DNA of 64,000 nt from Reyranella sp. (GCA_019750135.1 JAIEOV010000029.1:1-64000); one strand, 5' to 3'. Positions 1 through 10,073 are shown, counted from the stretch's first letter. Made by a program: numbers and translations. Notes: generated by a model not told the origin, from the sequence alone.

Positions 1-267
1 CGCGAGAAGCTTTTTGCGCAGCTTCGCCTCGGCTGGAGTCACGAATATGCCGATGTCGGCCGCCCGGTGACAGCGACCCTGGCGGGCGCACCGGCGATGC
101 CGTTCACGACCTGGGGCATCTCCCCGCAGCGCGACGGCGTCGTCATCGGCCTCGGCGCCAACACCGCGATCGCCGACGCGACCTCGGTCTATCTCCGCTA
201 CGAGGGCAACATCTCGGGCCAGGACAGCGCCCATGCCATCACCGCCGGCGTGCGCATGACGTGGTGA
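1..267 (+). CDS. Autotransporter beta-barrel domain, C-terminal fragment
   Basis: The reading frame is open from the first base and ends at a TGA at 265-267, so only the last 88 codons are in the window. The fragment has the alternating hydrophobic/polar strands of an outer-membrane barrel: LRLGWSHEY, a VIGLGANTAIAD strand, a YLRYEGNIS strand and a closing strand ending in VRMTW, whose terminal aromatic residue is the usual barrel-assembly signal. This is the ending seen in type V autotransporters (the GxxWxHEY...LRYxG...GxRxxF pattern). The passenger lies outside the window, so its function cannot be told. Confidence 0.72.
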   Translation, partial: REKLFAQLRLGWSHEYADVGRPVTATLAGAPAMPFTTWGISPQRDGVVIGLGANTAIADATSVYLRYEGNISGQDSAHAITAGVRMTW

Positions 268-316
268 GCGCTTTGAAGGGGCGCAATCGAGCAGACATGT
301 GCGGAGTGGAGTGAAA

Positions 317-358
317 CAGGATCGGCAGCCTGTGATGTTGGGGATGCTGCCGATCCTG
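317..358 (+). terminator. Large hairpin after the autotransporter gene
   Basis: A perfect 13-bp inverted repeat (317-329 and 346-358) encloses a 16-nt loop about 50 bp after the stop codon. No U-run follows, only CTTTC, so it may be a weak or factor-assisted terminator or an mRNA-stabilising end. The rest of 268-537 shows nothing recognisable. Confidence 0.5.
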
Positions 359-537
359 CTTTCAGACCTTCAGTTTGGGGTGTTCCTCGGGAGTGGGAAG
401 GAAACTGAAGGCTGAGGGCACCCTACCGACGGGATTGCCCGCGGTCTGCAGCCAATGGCTTCAGATTGACGGCCATCGCGCGCCCAACGGTCCAATCTGG
501 ATCCATTCCGGATGCCCCGGATAAAGCCGCCGAAAAT

Positions 538-1011
538 CTATCTTTCGAAGACCAGGCAGGTGGTCGTGGCGTGCGCCAGCAGCTTGCCATTGCAATCGGT
601 CAGCCGGCCTTCGGCCGAGCCGACGCGGCGGCCCATGCTCAGCACCACGCCCTCGCCGCGCACCGGGCCGGTCTCCGGCGTGATCGGCCGCACGAACGCG
701 ATCTTGAACTCCAGCGTCGTCGAGCCGACGCCCGCGCCCGTCCGCGTGCGCACCGCGAGCCCCATGCAGCTGTCGAGCAGCGTCGCCGCCAGGCCGCCAT
801 GCACCGTGCCTTCGGGATTGAGCTGCTCGGCCGTCGGCACCGCCGTCACCACGACGCGTCCTTCCGATGCCTCGACGATGTCGTAGCCTAAGGTCCGCGC
901 CATGGTGTTCAGGGGAAGCGTGCCGTCGACCAGGCCGCGCACGAACTCGAGGCCAGCCTTGGCGCGCTCCTCGACGGTCGCCGTGCCGTAACGCTTGCCG
1001 CCGGCGGCCAT
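538..1011 (-). CDS. PaaI-family hotdog thioesterase
   Basis: A 157-residue protein of the hotdog-fold acyl-CoA thioesterase family, which hydrolyses acyl- or aryl-CoA thioesters in the cytoplasm. The key signature is residues about 67-82, NPEGTVHGGLAATLLD, with the HGG motif and the catalytic Asp region, followed by SCMGLAV and, near residue 100, TTLEFKIAFVRP. The length is normal for the family. It begins 1 bp after the ugpC stop codon, so it is probably co-transcribed with the ugp transporter, although no link to glycerol phosphate is known. The natural substrate cannot be inferred. Confidence 0.85.
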   Translation of the reverse strand: MAAGGKRYGTATVEERAKAGLEFVRGLVDGTLPLNTMARTLGYDIVEASEGRVVVTAVPTAEQLNPEGTVHGGLAATLLDSCMGLAVRTRTGAGVGSTTLEFKIAFVRPITPETGPVRGEGVVLSMGRRVGSAEGRLTDCNGKLLAHATTTCLVFER

Positions 1012-1012
1012 C

Positions 1013-2107
<1,095 letters not shown>

Positions 2108-2110
2108 GTC

Positions 2111-2962
2111 CTATTTCTCCGTCTCGACCAGACCGCGCACGAACTGGCGCTGCATGAACACCACGACAAGCACCGGCGGGATCATGGCGAGCATCGCCAT
2201 GGCCATCAGCAGGTTCCAGCTCGGCACTGCATCGACCACGTTGGCCTGGCGCGAGACGGTCATGACCACGGTGTAGAAATCCTGTTTGGTGGTGATCAGC
2301 AGCGGCCAGAGATACTGGTTCCAGCCATAGATGAACTGGATGACGAACAGCGCCGCGATCGAGGTACGGCTCATCGGCAGCAGGATGTCCCAGAAGAAGC
2401 GCATCGGCGACGCGCCGTCGACACGGGCGGCCTCCGTGAGCTCGTCGGGGACACTGAGGAAGAACTGCCGGAACAGGAAGGTCGCCGTCGCCGAGGCGAT
2501 CAGCGGGATGATCAGGCCGGAGTAGGAATCGAGCATGCCGAGGCTGGCGACGACGCCGTAGGTCGGCACGATGCGCACCTCGACCGGCAGCATCAGGGTG
2601 ACGAAGATCGCCCAGAAGAAGGCCATGCGCAGGGGAAAGCGGAAATAGACGATGGCGAAGGCCGCGATGATCGAGATGGCGATCTTGCCGATCGCCACGC
2701 CCATCGCCATCACCAGGCTGTTGGTCAGGGTGATGTATATCGGGACCGTGCCGCGCTTGGCGTTGTAGCCGTCGATCAGCACTTCCTTATAGTTCTCGAT
2801 CAGGTGAGAGCCCGGCCACAGCGGCACCGGCGAACGCAGCATGGTCGCCTGGTCATGCGTCGAGGCGACGAACGTCATCCATACCGGGAAGGCGATCACC
2901 ACGAGACCGATGATCAGCACGATATGGCTCAGCCAGGTGACGAAGGGCCGGTTCTCGACCAT
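2111..2962 (-). CDS. ugpE: Glycerol-3-phosphate ABC transporter permease UgpE
   Basis: A 283-residue inner-membrane permease of the MalG/UgpE type with six predicted hydrophobic segments (the first being HIVLIIGLVVIAFPVWMTFV). It contains the EAA loop contacting the ATPase, EAARVDGASPMRFFWDILLPMSR, and ends near the membrane with RQFVRGLVETEK, as UgpE proteins do. The start chosen is the ATG at 2962 (MVENRPFVTW). Its first base is the last base of the ugpA TGA stop, giving a TGATG translational coupling. Upstream codons in this frame belong to the antisense of ugpA. Confidence 0.92.
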   Translation of the reverse strand: MVENRPFVTWLSHIVLIIGLVVIAFPVWMTFVASTHDQATMLRSPVPLWPGSHLIENYKEVLIDGYNAKRGTVPIYITLTNSLVMAMGVAIGKIAISIIAAFAIVYFRFPLRMAFFWAIFVTLMLPVEVRIVPTYGVVASLGMLDSYSGLIIPLIASATATFLFRQFFLSVPDELTEAARVDGASPMRFFWDILLPMSRTSIAALFVIQFIYGWNQYLWPLLITTKQDFYTVVMTVSRQANVVDAVPSWNLLMAMAMLAMIPPVLVVVFMQRQFVRGLVETEK

Positions 2963-3843
2963 CAGTAATGCACCCGGCGCTCGATGAAGCGGAACTGCAC
3001 GAAGGTGAGCGCGATCACCACGATCATCAGGATCACCGACTGCGCCGAGGAGCCGCCCAGGTCCTGGCCGCGGAAGCCGTCGTTGTAGACCTTCCACACC
3101 AGGATGTTGGTGGCCTGGCCCGGCCCGCCCTGGGTCAGCGAGCCGATGATGCCGAAGGTGCCGAAGAAGGCGTAGATGATGTTGATCACCAGCAGGAAAA
3201 AGCCAGTCGGCGAAAGCAGTGGGAACACGATGTCCCAGAAGCGCCGGCCGGGACCCGCGCCGTCAATGGCGGCCGCCTCGATCAGCGACTTGGGGATCGA
3301 CTGCAGGCCGGCGAGGAAGAACAGGAAGTTGTAGCTGACCTGGCTCCAGACGGCGGCGAACACCACCAGCAGCAGCGCCTGGTTGCCGTTCATTACGTAA
3401 TTGAACTCGATGCCGATCTTGGCCAGCAGCCAGGCGACGACGCCGACCGAGGGATTGAACAGGAAGCCCCACAGCACGCCGGCCACCGCCGGCGCCACGG
3501 CGTAGGGCCAGACCAGGATCGTCTTGTAGGCCGACGCGCCGCGGATCACGCGGTCCGCCATCACCGCCAGCAGGAGCGAGGCGGCGAGTCCGAGGGTGGC
3601 CACCAGCGCGCTGAACACCAGGGTCACCCGCACCGCGGCGAAATAATTCGGATCGTTGAGGAGATGGGCGAAGTTGTCGAACCAGACGAACTTGGTGTTG
3701 CCGCCGAAGGCGTCCTCGGTCACCACCGACTGCCAGACCGCTTCGCCCGACGGCCAGAAGAAGAACACGATGGTGATGACGATCTGCGGCGCCACCAGCA
3801 GGTAGGGCAGCCATCGCTCATTGAAGGTGACGCGTTTCTCCAT
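2962..3843 (-). CDS. ugpA: Glycerol-3-phosphate ABC transporter permease UgpA
   Basis: A 293-residue inner-membrane permease of the MalF/UgpA type. The first membrane segment is LPYLLVAPQIVITIVFFFWP. The cytoplasmic EAA loop reads EAAAIDGAGPGRRFWDIVFPLLSP, and the ending FRFIERRVHY is typical of UgpA. It follows ugpB by 69 bp and overlaps the ugpE start by one base. It should form the heterodimeric channel with UgpE. Nothing is truncated. Confidence 0.93.
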   Translation of the reverse strand: MEKRVTFNERWLPYLLVAPQIVITIVFFFWPSGEAVWQSVVTEDAFGGNTKFVWFDNFAHLLNDPNYFAAVRVTLVFSALVATLGLAASLLLAVMADRVIRGASAYKTILVWPYAVAPAVAGVLWGFLFNPSVGVVAWLLAKIGIEFNYVMNGNQALLLVVFAAVWSQVSYNFLFFLAGLQSIPKSLIEAAAIDGAGPGRRFWDIVFPLLSPTGFFLLVINIIYAFFGTFGIIGSLTQGGPGQATNILVWKVYNDGFRGQDLGGSSAQSVILMIVVIALTFVQFRFIERRVHY

Positions 3844-3912
3844 CCCCCGGCCAATGTCCCCCGTTCACCCTTGCCGGCTCCGCCGCGCCCGAGGCGGAGC
3901 CGGACCAGGCGA

Positions 3913-5229
3913 TTACTTGTTCGCGGCTTCGAACTTCTTGAGCAGCTCGTTGCCGCGCTTGACGGCCTCGTCGAGCGCAGTCTTGGCGTCCTTCTTGCCC
4001 GACCAGACCTGCTCCAGCTCCTCGTCGACGACGTCGCGGATCTGCACGAAGTTGCCGATGCGCAGGCCCTTGGAGTTTTCCGTCGGCGGGTTGAGCGTCA
4101 GCTCCTTCACGGCGATGTCGCGGCCCGGGAACTTCTTGTAGAAGCCCGACTTCTCGGTCTCGTCATAGGCGGCCGTGGTGATCGGCACGTAGCCGGTTTC
4201 CTGGTGCCACTTGGCCTGGACCGGCGTGGTCGACAGGTAGGTCATGAACTTGGCGACACCCTTGTATTCGTCCTTGGGCTTGCCCTGCAGCACCCACAAC
4301 GTGGCGCCGCCGATGATCGAATTCTGCGGCTTGGCGATGACGTCCGGCGAGTAGGGCATCATGCCCATCCCGACCTTGTCCTGGCCCAGCGCCTTGTCGG
4401 CGCCTGCAGCCGAGCCCGACGAGCCGATGCGGAAGGCGCATTCGCCGCCGTTGAACATCGGGTCAGACTTGCCCTCGCGGCCGCCGTAGACGAACGTCTT
4501 GTCCTTGGTCCACTCCTGCATCATCTGGATCAGCTTGATACGCGGCGCATCGTTGAACTTGAGCTCGATGTCGGTGCCGCCGAAACCGTTGGCCTTGGTC
4601 GCGTACGGCAGGTTGTGCCAGGCGCCGTAGTTCTCGATCAGCGTCCAGGTCTGCCACTGCGGCACGAACCCGCACTTGGCGCCGGCCGCAACCGCCTTCT
4701 TCGCCATCTCGCCGAGCTCCGGCCAGGTCGTCGGGCCCTTGTTGGGGTCGAGACCGGCCTTGGCCAGCAGCTCCTTGTTCCAGTAGAGCACCGGCGTCGA
4801 GGAGTTGAATGGCATCGACAGGAGCTTGCCGTCGGTCGTCGAGTAGTAGCCGTAGACCGGGCCGATATAGGCCTTGGGATCGAACGGCTCGTTGGCATCG
4901 GCCATCACCTGGTAGATCGGATAGATAGCGCCTTTGGCGGCCATCATGTTCGCGGTGCCGACCTCGAAGACCTGCACGATGTGCGGCGCCTGCTTGGCGC
5001 GGAAGGCGGCGATCGCCGCCGTCAGGGTCTCGGTGTAGGAGCCCTTGTAGACCGGGACGACCTTGTAATCCTTCTGGGACTTGTTGAAGCCCTCGGCCAG
5101 CTCGTTGACCGTCTCGCCGAGGTTGCCGCCCATGGCGTGCCAGAACTGTATTTCCGTCTGGGCCCAGGCCGCTGGCGCGCTTGCCAGGACAGCCGCCACT
5201 GCGACGGAAGACCATAGAATCCGTGTCAT
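3913..5229 (-). CDS. ugpB: Glycerol-3-phosphate-binding periplasmic protein UgpB
   Basis: A 438-residue extracellular solute-binding protein family 1 member. It has a clear Sec signal peptide (MTRILWSSVAVAAVLASAP, with cleavage after AWA). The mature protein opens with QTEIQFWHAMGG and carries the UgpB-type stretches YKGSYTETL, MPFNSSTPVLYWNKEL and GGATLWVLQGK. The ATG at 5229 is preceded by GGGAGG at good spacing, while the open frame upstream to 5340 lacks these marks. It is the first gene of the ugpBAEC operon and lies behind a Pho-box-like site at 5296-5313, so phosphate starvation probably induces it. Ligand preference (G3P or glycerophosphocholine) is not decidable here. Confidence 0.93.
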   Translation of the reverse strand: MTRILWSSVAVAAVLASAPAAWAQTEIQFWHAMGGNLGETVNELAEGFNKSQKDYKVVPVYKGSYTETLTAAIAAFRAKQAPHIVQVFEVGTANMMAAKGAIYPIYQVMADANEPFDPKAYIGPVYGYYSTTDGKLLSMPFNSSTPVLYWNKELLAKAGLDPNKGPTTWPELGEMAKKAVAAGAKCGFVPQWQTWTLIENYGAWHNLPYATKANGFGGTDIELKFNDAPRIKLIQMMQEWTKDKTFVYGGREGKSDPMFNGGECAFRIGSSGSAAGADKALGQDKVGMGMMPYSPDVIAKPQNSIIGGATLWVLQGKPKDEYKGVAKFMTYLSTTPVQAKWHQETGYVPITTAAYDETEKSGFYKKFPGRDIAVKELTLNPPTENSKGLRIGNFVQIRDVVDEELEQVWSGKKDAKTALDEAVKRGNELLKKFEAANK

Positions 5230-5295
5230 AACCAAAACCTCCCTAAGACCCCGCCGATGTATCGATGGGCGCCAAGACTGCGATGTGTCTGTTTT

Positions 5296-5313
5296 ATTGC
5301 AGTCTGATGACAG
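5296..5313 (-). promoter_or_regulatory. Pho-box-like PhoB site before ugpB
   Basis: On the minus strand the sequence reads CTGTCAT, CAGA, CTGCAAT. These are two direct heptamers with the 4-bp spacer and 11-bp period of a PhoB box (consensus CTGTCAT-N4-CTGTCAY). The first repeat is perfect and the second matches 5 of 7. A weaker third heptamer, CAGACAC, follows in the same 11-bp phase. The box lies 67 bp before the ugpB ATG, a fitting place for PhoB activation. Confidence 0.72.
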
Positions 5314-5374
5314 TCCACCAAGGCTATGTGAAGAACGCAACCCAAAATTTGCCGCTGACTGCGGTGTCGCATCC

Positions 5375-6067
5375 TCAGCCGATCGCCGCCAATATCACGT
5401 CCGGCGCGTCGGTGATGACGCAATCCACCCCCATGCCGACCAGAGCCTTCGCCACGTCGCCGTCGTCGATCGTGTAGACGCTGAGCGTATAGCCGGCCTT
5501 GCGGATCTCCACGGCACGCACCGCCGTGAGCTTCTCGCCGTTGGTGTTGATGCCGCCGGCCGCGACGGCCTCGGCGCGGGCGCGCCAATCGTCCCCGACC
5601 TGGCCGATCAGCAGGGCACGTGCGAACTCCGGTGCAGTTGCATAGGCGGCCGCAAGCGAGGCGTCCTTGAAGCTCGACAGCACCGGCGGCGGCAGATGGG
5701 CCGGCCAGCAGCGGCGCAGCGTCTCGACCACGGCGCGGCCCGTCTCGGCCTCGCGGCCGGGACAGGGCTTGATCTCGACGTTGCAGCCCAGCCCCTCTTC
5801 GCCGAAACAGGCAATCGCCTCCTCGAAGGTCGGCACGCCCGGCGGCAACTCGGCGCGCGGTGTCTCGGCCACCAGGCGATCGACGCCCGTGGTGCGCTTC
5901 AGCGACTCGTCGTGCATCACGATCGGCACGCCGTCGGCGGTGAGCTTGATGTCGGTCTCGACCCAGGTGGCGCCGCGCCGGCGTGCCTCGCGGAACGATT
6001 CCAGAGTATTTTCCGGGGAATAGGCCGCCGCGCCGCGATGGCCGATGACTCTGGGCAGTTGCAGCAT
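5375..6067 (-). CDS. ugpQ: Glycerophosphodiester phosphodiesterase UgpQ
   Basis: A 230-residue cytoplasmic GDPD-family enzyme that splits glycerophosphodiesters into sn-glycerol-3-phosphate and an alcohol. The N-terminus RVIGHRGAAAYSPENTLESF holds the catalytic HRG and the ENT motif. The metal-binding ETDIKLTADGVPIVMHDESL follows, then CNVEIKPCPG. It ends with the usual GVDCVITDAPD. It lies 145 bp upstream of ugpB on the same strand, so import (UgpBAEC) and hydrolysis (UgpQ) are linked, as in enterobacterial ugp loci. Confidence 0.93.
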   Translation of the reverse strand: MLQLPRVIGHRGAAAYSPENTLESFREARRRGATWVETDIKLTADGVPIVMHDESLKRTTGVDRLVAETPRAELPPGVPTFEEAIACFGEEGLGCNVEIKPCPGREAETGRAVVETLRRCWPAHLPPPVLSSFKDASLAAAYATAPEFARALLIGQVGDDWRARAEAVAAGGINTNGEKLTAVRAVEIRKAGYTLSVYTIDDGDVAKALVGMGVDCVITDAPDVILAAIG

Positions 6068-6108
6068 CCGTCAATCCAAAGCTAACTCAGGCGCCCCGCA
6101 ATAGACGA

Positions 6109-6885
6109 ATGTCCTATCCCGTGTCGATATTTCCCGATCAGTTCCGGCTCGACGGCCGCACCGCTCTCATCACCGGCTCGGGCCGCGGCTTGGGCTGGGA
6201 GATCGCCCAGGCGCTGGCCCAGGCCGGCGCCCGTATCCTGCTGCACGGCCGCTCGGCGGAGCGGCTGGCGCCGCGGCTTGCCACCCTGCGCGCCGCAGGC
6301 TTCGCCGCCGACGCCATGGCCTTCGACATGGCCGACCGGCCGGCGATGCGCGCGGCGGTAGGAAGCTCGGACCCGATCGACATCCTGGTCCACAATGTCG
6401 GCGAGCGCGATCGCCGGCCCTTCGCCGAGATCGAGCCCGAGGATTTCGCCCGCCTGATCGATGTCGACCTCGTGGCCGCCCATGCGCTGGTCAAGCTGGT
6501 GGCGCCCGGCATGATCGAGCGCGGCTGGGGCCGCCTGATCCTGGTGACCTCGATCGTGGCCGACCTCGCGACGCCCGGCGCCTCGTCCTACACCACGGCC
6601 AAGGGCGGCCTGTCGGCGCTGGCCCGCGCGCTCGCCGCCGAACTCGGCGCCAGCGGCGTCACCTCAAACGCCCTGTCGCCGGGCTTCTTCGCCACCGAGA
6701 CCAACGCGGCGTACCTTGCCTCGCCGGCCGGCGAGCGCAATCGCCTGCGCTGCCCGGCCAAGCGCTGGGCCGAGCCGCACGAGATCGCGGGCGCCGCGCT
6801 GTTCCTCGCCTCGCCTGCCGCGTCCTACGTCAACGGCCACACGCTCACCGTCGACGGCGGCGTGTCGGCGACCTACATGGCGTGA
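6109..6885 (+). CDS. SDR-family oxidoreductase
   Basis: A 258-residue classical short-chain dehydrogenase/reductase. The NAD(P)-binding motif TGSGRGLGWEIA is at about residues 22-33, the NVG motif replaces NAG at HNVGERD, the catalytic Ser is in VTSIV, and YTTAKGG gives the YxxxK pair. An arginine in LHGRSAERL after beta-2 suggests NADP(H). It resembles the gluconate 5-dehydrogenase-like branch, but the substrate is unknown. It diverges from ugpQ with a 41-bp gap, and its TGA stop overlaps the ATG of the permease downstream. Confidence 0.85.
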   Translation: MSYPVSIFPDQFRLDGRTALITGSGRGLGWEIAQALAQAGARILLHGRSAERLAPRLATLRAAGFAADAMAFDMADRPAMRAAVGSSDPIDILVHNVGERDRRPFAEIEPEDFARLIDVDLVAAHALVKLVAPGMIERGWGRLILVTSIVADLATPGASSYTTAKGGLSALARALAAELGASGVTSNALSPGFFATETNAAYLASPAGERNRLRCPAKRWAEPHEIAGAALFLASPAASYVNGHTLTVDGGVSATYMA

Positions 6886-8366
6886 TGCACGGCTTCGACT
6901 CGACCCGAGACGCCGTCAGCCAGGTCATCGTCGCGGCGATCCTGGTCGCGATGTTCGCCTTCCTGGCAGCCGACCGCGTGCACCGCGTGCTGGTGCCGAT
7001 CGGCGCCGTGGCCGTGGTGTGGCTGATCACCTACTTCACGCCCTACAAGCTGATCTCGTTCCAGGCGGCGCAGCAGGCGATCGACCTCAATGTCATCCTG
7101 CTGCTGTTCTCCATGATGGCGCTGGTTGGCGTGCTCAAGACCACCAACGTCTTTCCCTGGGCGGTCGACCGGCTGCTCGAGCGCTCGCGCGGCAACCCCA
7201 GCCTGGCAGCGCGCCTGATCATCTGGTTCACCGGCATCCTGTCGGCGATCCTCGACAACGTCACGACGGTGATCTTCACCTACCCCATGGCGTCGGAGAT
7301 GGCGCGCCGGCTCAGGATCAACGGCTCGGCCTTTTTCCTGCCGATGGTGATGGCGGCCAACATCGGTGGCACCGCGACGCTGATCGGCGATCCGCCCAAC
7401 GTGCTGATCGGCGCCGACCCGCGTCCCGGCCTATCGTTCATGGACTTCATCTACCATCTGACCGTGCCCTGCACGTTCATGATGTTCGTGCTGGTCTGGT
7501 ACAGCCGGCGCTACTTCCCGGGCGACATCGGCCGCAGCTCCGATGCCGACCATGCCGACGCCGCGCGACCGACCGGCGCCCGGCTGCAGAACGTTGCGCT
7601 GTTGCGCACGACCTGCTGGATCACCGTGCTGATCTTCCTGGGCTTCATGACCCACACCTTCACGCACATGCCGGTGGCGGTGCCGGCGGTGATCGGCATC
7701 GCCGCCATCCTGTTCGCCCAGGACTACTACTATCTCAAGGAGCACAGGCCGACCCTGGAAGAGCGCCGGCACGGCGTGCTCGACATCCTGGAGAAGGACA
7801 TCGAGTGGCCGACCCTCGCCTTCTTCATCTTCCTGTTCGTCCTGGTCGGCGCGGCGGTGGCGACCGGGCTGATCGAAAGCATGGCCAACGCACTGGCCTG
7901 GATCATCAAGGGCACGTCCGGCGGCCTTGGCCTGTCGCCGAGGGCCACGCTTCTGGTCGCGGCCCTCCTGATCCTCTGGGTGTCGGGTTTCCTGTCGGCG
8001 GTGATCGACAACATCCCCTACACCGCCGTCACCATCCCGCTGGTGGCGAGCCTGCTCGGCCAGCTCAACGCCGGCCCCGACGGCCAGGTCCTGTGGTGGG
8101 CGCTGGCGCTCGGTGCCTGCCTCGGCGGCAACGGCACGCTGATCGGCGCCTCGGCCAACGTCACGGTCACCGGCCTCGCGGAAAAGGACGGCAAGCGCAT
8201 CTCGTTCAACGAGTTCACCGCCTTCGGCGCGCGCGTCGCCGGGCTGACGCTCCTGATGTCGTCGGCCTATCTCGCGATGTGGCTCTATATCGGCTCGACG
8301 ATGGTGAACGTGGCCGGCGCCGTGGTGCTGGTCGGCGTCTTCGCGGTCATGCGCTTCAGGCAATAG
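6885..8366 (+). CDS. SLC13/ArsB-superfamily ion permease
   Basis: A 493-residue polytopic membrane protein of the ion-transporter superfamily that includes ArsB, NhaD and the P protein. About ten to twelve hydrophobic segments are visible. The paired motifs AILDNVTTVIFTYP near residue 120 and SAVIDNIPYTAVTIPL near residue 370 are the two pseudo-symmetric DN-containing re-entrant regions, and each is followed by a GGTATLIGDPPNVLIG / GGNGTLIGASANV block. The start is taken as the ATG at 6885 sharing a base with the upstream TGA; a GTG at 6882 is in frame. The transported ion is uncertain (arsenite, Na+/H+ or anion). Confidence 0.83.
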   Translation: MHGFDSTRDAVSQVIVAAILVAMFAFLAADRVHRVLVPIGAVAVVWLITYFTPYKLISFQAAQQAIDLNVILLLFSMMALVGVLKTTNVFPWAVDRLLERSRGNPSLAARLIIWFTGILSAILDNVTTVIFTYPMASEMARRLRINGSAFFLPMVMAANIGGTATLIGDPPNVLIGADPRPGLSFMDFIYHLTVPCTFMMFVLVWYSRRYFPGDIGRSSDADHADAARPTGARLQNVALLRTTCWITVLIFLGFMTHTFTHMPVAVPAVIGIAAILFAQDYYYLKEHRPTLEERRHGVLDILEKDIEWPTLAFFIFLFVLVGAAVATGLIESMANALAWIIKGTSGGLGLSPRATLLVAALLILWVSGFLSAVIDNIPYTAVTIPLVASLLGQLNAGPDGQVLWWALALGACLGGNGTLIGASANVTVTGLAEKDGKRISFNEFTAFGARVAGLTLLMSSAYLAMWLYIGSTMVNVAGAVVLVGVFAVMRFRQ

Positions 8367-8452
8367 CCCGTCTGCATCGAACCGATACGACCCACGGCAA
8401 TGCCACTTGCCCGACCTCCCTGTAGAACGCGCAGGGAAGGAAAGGCCTCAAC

Positions 8453-9298
8453 ATGCTTCCTGCGACAGGCATCGGTCTTCGCTCGCAACATCTCGACGCG
8501 TTGCTGAGAACGCCCATTCGCCCGGTATTTCTCGAAGTACACGCGGAAAATTATGTGCGTCCCTCCCCGTCGTTCGAGAAAGCGTTGCGTCTGCGGCGCG
8601 ATTTCGAGTTCTCAGTGCACGCCGTCGGGCTGTCGCTCGGTTCCACCGACGGAGTCCACGAGGAGCATCTCGAACAGATCGCCCGGCTCGTCGAAAGACT
8701 GGAGCCGATCCTGGTCTCGGAGCACTTGTCGTGGAGCGGCTTCGAGGGACGCTACTTCAATGACTTGCTGCCCCTGCCCTACACGGAGGAGGCGCTGGAG
8801 ATCGTCGCGGCCAATATCGGTCGCGTGCAGGACCGCCTGGGACGACAGATCTCCATCGAAAATCCATCGAGCTACCTCGGCTTCCGCGACTCGACCCTGA
8901 CCGAGGCGGAGTTCCTCGACGAGCTCGTGCACCGAAGCGGATGCGGCCTGCTGCTCGACATCAACAACGTGACGGTCACGGCGCACAATCTCGAACTGGA
9001 TCCGGCCGACTGGCTGAACGAGCTTCCCGGCGAGGCGATCACTCAGTTTCATTTGGCCGGCCACGCCCGGAACGTACTCGACGACGGCTCGACGATCCTG
9101 ATCGACGACCACGGCAGGCGCGTCGATGGCACGGTCTGGTCCTTGTTCGACGACGTCCTGCAACGGTTCGGCCCGCGACCAACCCTCATCGAATGGGACA
9201 CCGACATCCCGCCGCTCGCCGTCCTTCTCGACGAGGCGGCACGTGCCGACCGCGCCCTCGCGCAGGCGGATCCGATGGATGTTGCGCTCGCTGCGTGA
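8453..9298 (+). CDS. bufB: MNIO-family (DUF692) bufferin-modifying enzyme BufB
   Basis: A 281-residue multinuclear non-heme iron-dependent oxidase. Such enzymes convert cysteines of a RiPP precursor (BufA) into thiooxazoles, giving copper-chelating bufferins. Family marks seen include IGLRSQHLDALL, LEVHAENY (E28, H30), the metal-site histidines H56 (SVHAVGLSLGS) and H91 (SEHLSWSG), IENPSSYL (E136, N137), LLLDINNV (D169), FHLAGH (H200, H204) and EWDTDIPP (E247, D249). AGGGAAGGA lies about 16 bases before the ATG. bufC overlaps its end by 20 bp. Unusually, no DUF2282 precursor lies beside it; the only one in the window is at 24583-24834. Confidence 0.92.
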   Translation: MLPATGIGLRSQHLDALLRTPIRPVFLEVHAENYVRPSPSFEKALRLRRDFEFSVHAVGLSLGSTDGVHEEHLEQIARLVERLEPILVSEHLSWSGFEGRYFNDLLPLPYTEEALEIVAANIGRVQDRLGRQISIENPSSYLGFRDSTLTEAEFLDELVHRSGCGLLLDINNVTVTAHNLELDPADWLNELPGEAITQFHLAGHARNVLDDGSTILIDDHGRRVDGTVWSLFDDVLQRFGPRPTLIEWDTDIPPLAVLLDEAARADRALAQADPMDVALAA

Positions 9299-10064
9299 GA
9301 CCCAGGCCGCGTTCGCGGCCCATCTTGCCGGGCACGGCCGCGCCGACCTCGTCGCCGCCATCGCCGGCGATTCCCGCACCGCGCTGCTGCGACTGCAGTT
9401 GCACCGGCATCATGTCGCCAAGAGCATCGCCGCCGCCCTCGCCGCCTCTTTCCCGACAGTCGAGGCTGTCGTCGGCCAGGAATTCTTCGACTTGCTGGCC
9501 CTCGACTTCATGGCCGTCGCGTCGCTCGAGGACCCGGTCCTCAGCCGATACGGCGAGCACTTCCCCAAGTTTGTCGCCGAGACGCAGCAAAGGCACGGCC
9601 TGCCGTACCTGGCGGACGTCGCGCGCCTCGACTGGGCGCTGAACGTCGCGTTCCATGCGCCGTGGGACCCTCGGCTCTCCGCTGCTAACCTGGCCGCGTG
9701 GCCGGAGGAGTCGGTGCCGGAATTGTCGCTAAGATTGCCCGCCGGCTCATCGTTGATCGAATCGGCCTGGCCTCTCGATCTGATCTGGCAGGCCTCCCAA
9801 CCCGGCACTTCGGTCGATAAGGTCGATCTTGCGGCAGGCCCGGCCTGCCTGGTGGTCTTCCGACGACGCGAAGACGCCGCGTTCGCCGTGCTCGGCCCGG
9901 GTGAGACGGCCTTCATCGAGAGCCTTTCCCTGGGCCATCCCCTGACCGCCGCGGCTCAATATGCCTTGCAGACAACTAAGGATTTTGATTTGGCTACGAC
10001 ATTCGGCCGGATGCTCGGGCTCCGCCTGCTCAGCCACGGCACTGGCACGTCCCTTGCGTCATGA
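9279..10064 (+). CDS. bufC: BufC-type partner of the MNIO enzyme (DUF2063)
   Basis: A 261-residue protein of the family annotated as putative DNA-binding domain-containing protein (DUF2063). It is the RiPP-recognition partner that delivers the BufA precursor to BufB. Marks are the N-terminal ETQAAFAAHL helix, LALDFMAVASLEDPVLSRYGEHFPKFV and VARLDWALNVAFHAP. The ATG at 9279 (MLRSLRETQ) is chosen because family homology begins there; the frame upstream is antisense-free shadow of bufB. It overlaps bufB by 20 bp, as in other bufBC pairs. Confidence 0.87.
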   Translation: MLRSLRETQAAFAAHLAGHGRADLVAAIAGDSRTALLRLQLHRHHVAKSIAAALAASFPTVEAVVGQEFFDLLALDFMAVASLEDPVLSRYGEHFPKFVAETQQRHGLPYLADVARLDWALNVAFHAPWDPRLSAANLAAWPEESVPELSLRLPAGSSLIESAWPLDLIWQASQPGTSVDKVDLAAGPACLVVFRRREDAAFAVLGPGETAFIESLSLGHPLTAAAQYALQTTKDFDLATTFGRMLGLRLLSHGTGTSLAS

Positions 10065-10073
10065 GACCTCGCT

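Noticed and set aside
2968..5217. 749-codon open frame on the plus strand
   Set aside because: Antisense to ugpA and ugpB; no domain, no ribosome site.
5375..6067. A Pho box directly before ugpQ
   Set aside because: The 41-bp gap to the divergent SDR gene has no CTGTCAT-type repeats.
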